The position numbers and the translations under genes are program-made. From NCBI GenBank assembly GCA_000753945.1, contig JQOA01000151.1, positions 1-6,816 of the forward strand: DNA of 6,816 bases, in the 5' to 3' direction. This document shows positions 1-4,429 of the stretch, piece after piece; position 1 is the first letter of the stretch; each line of letters begins with the position of its first letter. The notes beneath the pieces were generated by a model, which did no database searches, had not been told where the DNA came from, and saw only the letters and a list, made by a program, of their open reading frames with translations. This DNA comes from Smithella sp. D17 (GTDB lineage Bacteria > Desulfobacterota > Syntrophia > Syntrophales > Smithellaceae).

Positions 1-72
1 ATTTCTATTCCGGAAAAGGATGACGTAAAAATTGGATTGAACGTTTACAGAAAGAAACCGGTCGCGGCATAG
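1..72 (+). CDS. C-terminal end of an unidentified protein (partial)
   Basis: Frame 1 is open from the window edge to a TAG at 70-72 and encodes 23 residues ending in NVYRKKPVAA. The other two plus-strand frames hit stops within the first 30 bases. The peptide mixes charged and hydrophobic residues as in a normal soluble protein tail, but it is too short to assign to a family. It lies 40 bases upstream of a strong ribosome binding site and an ATG on the same strand, and no terminator is seen between, so the two genes probably share a transcript. Function unknown; chance open frame cannot be excluded. Confidence 0.45.
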   Translation: MSIPEKDDVKIGLNVYRKKPVAA

Positions 73-100
73 AAACTTATTGGAATCATATAAGCAGCGG

Positions 101-107
101 AAAGGAG
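101..107 (+). promoter_or_regulatory. Strong Shine-Dalgarno site for an ATG at 113
   Basis: AAAGGAG lies 5 bases before ATG 113-115, an ideal arrangement. The frame from that ATG stops at 200-202 after only 29 codons, and those codons look unnatural (MTGQYSTRSFFRR...). The frame of the downstream gene (157-483) is open from 94 and reads protein-like well before 157. The site therefore most likely belongs to the 157-483 gene, with the reading frame broken by one missing base between 113 and about 130. Confidence 0.6.
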
Positions 108-156
108 ATCAGATGACCGGACAATACTCGACAAGAAGTTTCTTCAGGCGAACGCT

Positions 157-483
157 TTGCTGGCACGATACTTTAATGAAAAGGGGTTGTTTGGCGACAT
201 AGACTTTGCCGTAATGAAAGAAGGTTCTCTTGATCTGAATATTCGCGGGTCAAAAAAGCCCGTTGAGCCGCTCCAGGGTATGTTTGCGAATGCTATTCTC
301 AAACTCGACGAGCTGCCACCTGATCCCAAGGATGAACGTATTTACGATCTGTCTTTGCTGTTACAAAGAGATTTTGAGTTTACCTGCGACGTTGGCAGCG
401 GCATTGTTGAGGTGCGGGTAAAGAAACTGCGGCTTTCTTCCAGATTAAGATATTTGGGGGCATACAGAAAACACGATGAATAA
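157..483 (+). CDS. Small conserved-looking protein of unknown function, start uncertain (possible frameshift)
   Basis: From TTG 157 this frame gives 108 residues: a hydrophilic N-terminal helix-like part (LARYFNEKGLFGDIDF), a middle with LDLNIRG and MFANAILKLDELPPDP, and a basic, beta-like C-terminus (IVEVRVKKLRL). No signal peptide, membrane segment, metal site or family signature is recognised. The TTG start has only a weak upstream AGG. The frame continues upstream without a stop to 94, reading TILDKKFLQANA, which looks like authentic coding sequence but has no start codon. The well-placed ribosome binding site at 101-107 serves ATG 113 in the other frame. One extra base near 119-121 would give a protein beginning MTGTILDKKFLQ of about 123 residues. 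Either a sequencing error or a real frameshift is therefore likely. It ends just before a tRNA-like fragment and a terminator, so it is the last gene of its transcript. Confidence 0.6.
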   Translation: MLARYFNEKGLFGDIDFAVMKEGSLDLNIRGSKKPVEPLQGMFANAILKLDELPPDPKDERIYDLSLLLQRDFEFTCDVGSGIVEVRVKKLRLSSRLRYLGAYRKHDE

Positions 484-513
484 CGGCAATAATTATAATT
501 TGTTATCGACTTG

Positions 514-533
514 TTCGAGTCCGCGCTGGGCCA
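514..533 (+). other. tRNA 3'-end-like fragment, possible attachment-site remnant
   Basis: After a G at 513, the sequence TTCGAGT-CCGCG-CTGGGCC-A has the spacing of a tRNA T loop (514-520), the 3' strand of the T stem (521-525), the 3' acceptor strand (526-532) and an A discriminator. The bases upstream (509-513) do not pair with the T-stem strand and nothing further upstream resembles a tRNA body, so there is no complete tRNA gene. No CCA is encoded. Such 3' fragments are typically left when an element integrates into a tRNA gene. No integrase or second copy lies in this window, so a chance match remains possible. Confidence 0.3.
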
Positions 534-540
534 TTTCATA

Positions 541-571
541 AAAAGCCCAGCTTTAAAAGTTGGGCTTTTTT
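541..571 (+). terminator. Rho-independent terminator after the small unknown gene
   Basis: AAAAGCCCA (541-549) pairs with TGGGCTTTT (561-569), and the stem continues inward (550-553 with 557-560, one G-U pair) to a three-base loop at 554-556. The T run extends to 571. It is on the plus strand, 58 bases past the stop codon at 483. The run of A at 541-544 could also give some termination on the minus strand. Confidence 0.85.
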
Positions 572-617
572 AATGCCTTCATAATCATAGCAACAGAAAT
601 CAAATTAATTTTATTGT

Positions 618-646
618 TTGACATATTTTTTGTAATTGTTTAACAA
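618..646 (+). promoter_or_regulatory. Candidate sigma-70 promoter of the thiolase gene
   Basis: A perfect -35 hexamer TTGACA (618-623) is followed after 17 bases by TAACAA (641-646), which matches the -10 consensus at three of six positions. Transcription would begin near 653, giving a leader of about 120 bases. The weak -10 element overlaps a palindrome, as expected of a regulated promoter. Assignment rests on consensus and position only. Confidence 0.45.
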
Positions 647-648
647 TT
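634..648. repeat. Perfect palindrome over the -10 element, candidate operator
   Basis: AATTGTT-T-AACAATT is a perfect 7-base inverted repeat around one central base. It covers the proposed -10 element. Its core (ATTGTTTAACA, 635-645) is also a near-copy of ATTGTTTGACA at 613-623, which covers the -35 element; the copies differ at one of 11 positions and lie 22 bases, about two helical turns, apart. This geometry fits a dimeric repressor, but no regulator gene is present to name it. Confidence 0.4.
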
Positions 649-652
649 CACA

Positions 653-671
653 CCGCCGTTCGCCGCGGCGG
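653..671 (+). other. GC-rich hairpin in the thiolase leader
   Basis: CCGCCG (653-658) pairs with CGGCGG (666-671) around a seven-base loop, in otherwise AT-rich surroundings. It is followed by an A-rich run, not T, so it is not a terminator on the plus strand. If transcription starts near 653 it would form the extreme 5' end of the thiolase mRNA, where a stem often protects a message from decay. The role is inferred. Confidence 0.35.
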
Positions 672-775
672 ATAAAAAAATTTAAAGCCTGATAAAAGAA
701 ATTACTTCTGCAAAGTCTGTCTGAACAATCCAGCTTTGAAAGAAGAAAATAATTAAACGTATAAGGAGTTTACAA

Positions 776-2029
776 ATGAAGGATGTAGTTATTGTTTCAG
801 CGTGTAGGACGGCTATAGGAACATTCGGAGGCACATTAAGGGATATGATCGCAGCTCGCATTGCGGCTGTAGTCATGAAAGAGGCTATTAAACGCGCCGG
901 TATAGACCCGGCCATTATTGATGATGTTCGCTTCGGCTGTTGCATTGAAAACTGTAATACCCTGAACACAACCCGGGTAGCAGCTCTTCTGGCCGGTATT
1001 CCAGACTCGGTGCCCGCTGTAACCGTAAATCGGGTATGCATTTCGGGCATGGAAGCCGTGCTTAGCGGCGCAGCCATGATCAAAGCCGGTATGGCCGATG
1101 TTATTCTGGCTGGCGGAGTCGAACATATGTCCGGCGTACCCTATGTTAGTTTTGATGCCCGTTGGGGCTGCCGTCTTCAGGATACTACTTTTGTAGATTC
1201 CATGATCCGAGCATTACATTGCGGCACATATGTCATGCCGCTGGGTGATGATGGTCCTGTTAAATCAGGACAACCTTTCGAGAGTTTAAAAGGGAAACCC
1301 TATATCATGGGGCATACCGCAGAACTTGTCGCCCAACTTTTGAACATCAGCCGCGAGGAAATGGATGAAGTTGCCCTGCGCAGCCACAACAATGTCGAGC
1401 GCGCCACCAAAAATGGCGATTTCAAAGACGAGATCGTACCGGTTGAGGTTCCCCAGAAAAAAGGGAAACCACCCATTATTTTCGACAAGGACGAACATTT
1501 CCGTCCCGGGTTGACGATGGAACAACTCAAGGCGTTACCTCCAGCATTTGTCCCTAAGGTCGGCAAAGTTACGGCCGGCAACTCCTCGGGGCTTAATGAC
1601 GGCGCTTCAGCGATGCTCATCATGTCGGCCGAAAAAGCCAGGGAATTAGGATTGAAGCCGATGGCCAGAATACATGCATCGGGCCGCGGCGCCTGTCATC
1701 CTTCCGTGATGGGTTTAAGCCCGGTCCCCGCTGTAAAAAATCTGCTCAAAAATAACCCCAAACTTTCGCTGGATTCTTTTGAACTGCTGGAAGTCAATGA
1801 AGCATTTGCCGCTCAGTATCTCGGTTGTGAAAAAGAGCTTGGTTTAAAACGTGAAATTACCAATATTAACGGCTCGGGCATCGGACTGGGACATCCGGTG
1901 GGTTCTACTGGCTGCCGAATCATGGTTACGCTCATTCATGCCATGCAAAAACACGGCAAAACGTTGGGAATGGCCACACTCTGCGGCGGCGGCGCCGTTT
2001 CCATGGCCACGTCTATAGAAATGCTATAA
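776..2029 (+). CDS. Acetyl-CoA C-acetyltransferase-type thiolase
   Basis: A 417-residue cytoplasmic thiolase expected to interconvert two acetyl-CoA with acetoacetyl-CoA and CoA, the entry or exit step of beta-oxidation, butyrate or polyhydroxybutyrate pathways. All catalytic elements are visible: nucleophilic Cys88 in VNRVCISG, Asn341 in NEAFAAQ, His373 in GLGHPVG and the acid/base Cys403 in TLCGGG. VTAGNSSGLNDGA (265-277) is also classical. The start is ATG 776 with AAGGAG seven bases upstream. It is about 25 residues longer than typical (near 392); the excess lies mostly between Cys88 and Met178, at about residues 147-175. The usual YHMG pocket motif reads YIMG (176-179), and NGGAIA before GHP is NGSGIG. 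The thiolase fold is certain; exact chain-length preference is not. AtoB/ThlA/PhaA-type is the best call, 3-ketoacyl-CoA thiolase the alternative. It appears to be a single-gene unit. Confidence 0.92.
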   Translation: MKDVVIVSACRTAIGTFGGTLRDMIAARIAAVVMKEAIKRAGIDPAIIDDVRFGCCIENCNTLNTTRVAALLAGIPDSVPAVTVNRVCISGMEAVLSGAAMIKAGMADVILAGGVEHMSGVPYVSFDARWGCRLQDTTFVDSMIRALHCGTYVMPLGDDGPVKSGQPFESLKGKPYIMGHTAELVAQLLNISREEMDEVALRSHNNVERATKNGDFKDEIVPVEVPQKKGKPPIIFDKDEHFRPGLTMEQLKALPPAFVPKVGKVTAGNSSGLNDGASAMLIMSAEKARELGLKPMARIHASGRGACHPSVMGLSPVPAVKNLLKNNPKLSLDSFELLEVNEAFAAQYLGCEKELGLKREITNINGSGIGLGHPVGSTGCRIMVTLIHAMQKHGKTLGMATLCGGGAVSMATSIEML

Positions 2030-2040
2030 AAATTACCCGT

Positions 2041-2892
2041 TCAGGGGTTTGATTTGTTTTCCGTATCAGGAAGAACGGGGCTTATGTTCTGTTCTTCCTG
2101 AACGGTTTCTTTTTCCTGTTGTGGTTGTTCCTGTCCGTTTACGTCCTGATTATCTTCATCCTTTTCAGAAATTACGTCGTCATATTCAGGTATAACAATG
2201 CCCCTGCGCACCATTATTTGATAAATTCTTTCCGACTGGTTCCCCACGTATCTTGATGTACCGTCAGTTCGATACCTGCGGGGATTGGGTATAACAGCGG
2301 CCAGCACCGCCGCTTCACGGGCAGTTAATCCGGCAGCGCTTTTTCCATAATGTTTCCGCGCCGCCGCTTCAATACCGTAAATCCCATCACCCCATTCGGC
2401 AACGTTCAAGTAAAGTTCCATAATTCTTCTTTTGCTTAAATTCCTTTCCAATCGCCAGGTTAGTATTGCCTCTTTGAGTTTTCTAATCGGGTTCTTCGAT
2501 GGTGAGAGATACAAATTTTTTGCCAGTTGCTGAGAAATCGTACTGCCGCCGGCCTTGAATTTCTTCTTTTTGATATCTTTTTCCAGAGCTTTTTGCATGG
2601 CCTCGAAATCAAATCCTTCATGAGACCAAAACTTATCATCCTCGGCAATAATTACAGCCTTCATAACATAAGGCGACACTCGGGACAGGGGCGCCCAAAT
2701 ATTGGTAATTTTTCTTTTTACTCCCTTTTCCTGCCAGACTTTCTCCCTGTATTTCATAAAAGCAGTTTTTTGAGGGCAACTTTTCTTTAATGAGGCCACA
2801 TCAGGATAGACAAAATAGCGCCCGACATCAACAACAAAATAAGTTAAGATCAAAACTAAGATTATCGATATAATTCTTTTTTGAAATAGCAT
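2041..2892 (-). CDS. mtgA: Monofunctional peptidoglycan glycosyltransferase (GT51, MtgA-like)
   Basis: This 283-residue protein should polymerise lipid II into glycan strands at the outer face of the inner membrane. An N-terminal membrane anchor (about 6-28) is followed by a GT51 domain at about 55-232. GT51 motifs are in order: EDDKFWSHEG (84-93) with catalytic Glu84, GGSTISQQLAKN (115-126), RKLKEAILTWRLER (137-150), and MELYLNVAEWGDGIYGIEAAA (from 158) with the second key Glu159. There is no transpeptidase domain, so it is monofunctional rather than a class A penicillin-binding protein. The start codon at 2892 has AGAGGA five bases upstream. The last 43 or so residues form an acidic, Gln-rich tail absent from typical MtgA (about 240 residues), and part of it is encoded by the opposite-strand terminator of the thiolase gene. 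It converges on the thiolase with 11 bases between stops and diverges from a peptidoglycan hydrolase gene. Confidence 0.93.
   Translation of the reverse strand: MLFQKRIISIILVLILTYFVVDVGRYFVYPDVASLKKSCPQKTAFMKYREKVWQEKGVKRKITNIWAPLSRVSPYVMKAVIIAEDDKFWSHEGFDFEAMQKALEKDIKKKKFKAGGSTISQQLAKNLYLSPSKNPIRKLKEAILTWRLERNLSKRRIMELYLNVAEWGDGIYGIEAAARKHYGKSAAGLTAREAAVLAAVIPNPRRYRTDGTSRYVGNQSERIYQIMVRRGIVIPEYDDVISEKDEDNQDVNGQEQPQQEKETVQEEQNISPVLPDTENKSNP
2061..2114 (+). terminator. Probable terminator of the thiolase gene, inside mtgA
   Basis: TCAGGAAGAAC (2066-2076) is perfectly complementary to GTTCTTCCTGA (2091-2101). The stem is extended by CCGT (2061-2064) pairing with ACGG (2102-2105), with A2065 bulged. 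TTTCTTTTT follows directly at 2106-2114. The T tract is on the plus strand only, so it should end thiolase transcription about 30 to 85 bases past its stop. The segment is coding sequence for the MtgA tail on the other strand. Confidence 0.7.
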
Positions 2893-2928
2893 AAAATTCC
2901 TCTTGCAAAGTTTATGGCCTCAAGCCGC

Positions 2929-2958
2929 CTTCAGGCAAACAACAAACCAAGCCTGAAG
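2929..2958 (-). repeat. Inverted repeat upstream of mtgA
   Basis: CTTCAGGC (2929-2936) and GCCTGAAG (2951-2958) are perfect 8-base complements around a 14-base AC-rich spacer. The repeat lies 37 to 66 bases before the mtgA start codon, so it would form a hairpin in the mtgA leader mRNA or serve as a protein-binding site. No T run follows the stem on the minus strand, so it is not an intrinsic terminator of that transcript. Confidence 0.4.
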
Positions 2959-3103
2959 ATTATTTAAGGCACGCATTGCAATAGCTGAAAATCCATATAA
3001 AATCCAATAATAATTTTCATATCCGAAGCAGACCATTTTCTATAAAAACTTAGCAATAACATATATTTAAAACATAATACAAGCCACAAATTGCAAAATA
3101 AGT

Positions 3104-3132
3104 TTGACAGGCAGGTATTTTTTTAGTAGGTT
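3104..3132 (+). promoter_or_regulatory. Weak candidate promoter for the LysM hydrolase gene
   Basis: TTGACA (3104-3109) is a perfect -35 hexamer. At 17-base spacing the -10 position reads TAGGTT (3127-3132), only three matches of six. It would give a leader of about 150 bases containing the TGTACATT inverted repeat. TATAAG at 3187-3192 is an alternative -10 but lacks a good -35. Confidence 0.3.
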
Positions 3133-3154
3133 AACCGCAAATTGTGTAGTTGTT

Positions 3155-3179
3155 TGTACATTGCTGTCATAAATGTACA
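3155..3179. repeat. TGTACATT inverted repeat, candidate operator
   Basis: TGTACATT (3155-3162) and AATGTACA (3172-3179) are perfect 8-base inverted repeats separated by nine bases. Each contains the self-complementary hexamer TGTACA, and the two hexamers are 19 bases apart start to start. The repeat sits about 115 bases before the hydrolase start codon, just downstream of the candidate promoter. It has no T run, so a binding site is more likely than a terminator. The regulator is unknown. Confidence 0.4.
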
Positions 3180-3291
3180 GTTGGTGTATAAGTTAAAAAA
3201 ACTTATTTTTCGGTTACAAATATGAATTTAAATCGAAATATATACACCGTTAATAGGATAATACCCCCCATAACAAAGGAGGCATTTCATT

Positions 3292-4245
3292 ATGAAACGG
3301 AAAAATCTCGCGTTTTCAGGACTATTTGTCCTAATTTTGTTCCTTAGTTTCAGTTCAAACGTTTTTGCAACACAGTATAAGGTAAAAAATGGAGACACCC
3401 TTTACAGCATTTCCAAAAAATTTGGCGTCAGCGTCAACCAGATAAAAGAAACGAACAATCTTCAAAAATCTGGAATCAAAAAAAATCAAGTTTTAAGTAT
3501 TTCTACAAAAAAATCATCAAAACGAGTTGTAAAATCAAAGTCTAAGCCGGTTTATTATACTGTCCGGAAAGGCGACACTTTATTACGAATCGCCAAAAAA
3601 ACGCACCAGCCCATGAAAAAAATAATGGCTCTCAATCATGTCAACAGCAAGAGTTTGCGTGTCGGGCAGAAAATTGTTCTGGCAAAACCGGCCTACAAAC
3701 CGGAAGAATCAATCGTCACTCAGGAAAATGAAGATATAGAAGAAAGTGAAGATTCGCCGGATATTGACAGCGAAGACGCCGATCAAGAAGTCCTTAACAT
3801 TAATCAGCAAAATGAACAAAGCAGGAAAGAAGAACTCTTGGGAAAATGGAACAGTCCCGATGAAGTGCAGTTGTTTGTTAAAGTGGCAACCGGTTTCATA
3901 GGAGCACCTTACAGATTTGGCGGATCTTCCCTGAAAGGAATTGACTGCTCCTCTTTTGTCCAAAAGATTTACCGCATTTTCGATGTAACATTGCCCCGTA
4001 ATGCGGCTCAGCAATCCAAAGTCGGCATCAATATAACCCGCGAAAATCTTACAGAAGGCGATCTTGTTTTTTTCCATACAAATAGATCGCTGGGACATGT
4101 GGGAATTTATATCGGCAACAATGAATTTGTCCACGCGTCCTCTAAAAGCAAAGTTGTCCGGATTGACAGCCTGGACACTCCTTATTATCAAAAAAGATTT
4201 CAGCGCGCAGTGCGGGTAAAAGGACTGGATGGCAATGGCGCTTAA
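3292..4245 (+). CDS. Secreted LysM-LysM-NlpC/P60 peptidoglycan hydrolase
   Basis: A 317-residue exported protein predicted to cut peptide cross-bridges or stem peptides of peptidoglycan (gamma-D-glutamyl-diaminopimelate endopeptidase type). Order of parts: Sec signal peptide (KRK, then a hydrophobic core at about 6-20, likely cleavage after VFA at 26), LysM repeat 1 (about 28-71, YKVKNGDTLYSISKKFG), a Lys/Ser-rich linker, LysM repeat 2 (about 88-131, YTVRKGDTLLRIAKK), a strongly acidic linker (about 137-183), and an NlpC/P60 domain (about 193-310). The cysteine peptidase triad is visible: Cys219 in GIDCSSF, His269 in GHVGIYIG, and His281 in FVHAS. No lipobox cysteine follows the signal, so it is periplasmic or secreted rather than lipid-anchored. 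AAAGGAGG lies nine bases before the ATG. It is divergent from mtgA, and a strong terminator follows. The exact bond cut cannot be read from sequence. Confidence 0.93.
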   Translation: MKRKNLAFSGLFVLILFLSFSSNVFATQYKVKNGDTLYSISKKFGVSVNQIKETNNLQKSGIKKNQVLSISTKKSSKRVVKSKSKPVYYTVRKGDTLLRIAKKTHQPMKKIMALNHVNSKSLRVGQKIVLAKPAYKPEESIVTQENEDIEESEDSPDIDSEDADQEVLNINQQNEQSRKEELLGKWNSPDEVQLFVKVATGFIGAPYRFGGSSLKGIDCSSFVQKIYRIFDVTLPRNAAQQSKVGINITRENLTEGDLVFFHTNRSLGHVGIYIGNNEFVHASSKSKVVRIDSLDTPYYQKRFQRAVRVKGLDGNGA

Positions 4246-4283
4246 AAGCAATCCGCCATTACATTAAAACATAGGCATAAACC

Positions 4284-4329
4284 AATAACGGGCTTTAGGA
4301 AATAATTCCTTCAGCCCGTTATTTTTATT
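4284..4329 (+). terminator. Rho-independent terminator of the LysM hydrolase gene
   Basis: AATAACGGGCT (4284-4294) pairs perfectly with AGCCCGTTATT (4313-4323). After a two-by-two mismatch the stem continues, AGGAA (4297-4301) with TTCCT (4306-4310), closed by an ATAA loop. A T-rich run begins at 4322. It lies 38 bases past the stop codon at 4245 and isolates this gene from the aconitase unit. Confidence 0.9.
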
Positions 4330-4347
4330 ATTTTTTCTTTTTGCCAG

Positions 4348-4376
4348 TTGATTATCTGTCGCGTTTATTATATAAG
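4348..4376 (+). promoter_or_regulatory. Candidate sigma-70 promoter of the aconitase gene
   Basis: TTGATT (4348-4353, four of six) and TATAAG (4371-4376, five of six) are separated by exactly 17 bases, directly after the upstream terminator. Transcription would start near 4383, giving a leader of about 45 bases. This is the best promoter candidate in the window by combined match and position. Confidence 0.6.
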
Positions 4377-4384
4377 TTCGCGAC
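4358..4384. repeat. Inverted repeat framing the aconitase -10 element, candidate operator
   Basis: GTCGCG (4358-4363) and CGCGAC (4379-4384) are perfect 6-base inverted repeats with a 15-base spacer containing the -10 element TATAAG. The centres of the half-sites are 21 bases apart, about two helical turns, so a dimer could contact both on one face and block transcription. The GC-rich half-sites stand out in AT-rich surroundings. The protein is unknown. Confidence 0.45.
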
Positions 4385-4429
4385 TGTAAATGCTTTATCT
4401 CCTAAATTCTTCTTTTTAAGGAATAGAAA

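Larger units (their letters stand above)
2893..3291. other. AT-rich divergent intergenic region between mtgA and the LysM hydrolase gene
   Basis: This 399-base gap has no credible coding frame. It should contain both divergent promoters. Recognisable items are the ribosome binding sites at its ends (AGAGGA read on the minus strand at 2898-2903; AAAGGAGG at 3275-3282), two inverted repeats (2929-2958 and 3155-3179), a TTGACA at 3104-3109, and a weak AT-only hairpin (ATAAGTT 3188-3194 with AACTTAT 3200-3206, then TTTT). No minus-strand promoter for mtgA could be placed with confidence. No tRNA, rRNA or known riboswitch motif was recognised. Confidence 0.7.

Noticed and set aside
176..190. AAAAGGGG run as a programmed -1 frameshift site for the first small gene
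   Set aside because: It does not fit an X XXY YYZ slippery heptamer in the ATG 113 frame, and the frame it would preserve before the slip looks non-coding.
653..680. GC-rich hairpin followed by seven A, as a terminator
   Set aside because: The homopolymer is A on the plus strand, and on the minus strand the T run precedes the stem, so it has terminator polarity in neither direction.
682..1083. 133-codon minus-strand open frame over the thiolase leader and 5' end
   Set aside because: It overlaps the catalytic N-terminus of the thiolase on the opposite strand and has no supporting motif; it is a shadow.
2928..2938. 11-base word CCTTCAGGCAA shared with 6369-6379
   Set aside because: A single exact 11-base match between two gaps with different surroundings is plausible by chance, and no extended repeat or mobile-element border accompanies it.
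3709..4251. 180-codon open frame on the minus strand within the LysM hydrolase gene
   Set aside because: It lies fully antisense to a gene with clear LysM and NlpC/P60 motifs, has no recognisable motif, and is explained by codon bias of the real gene.
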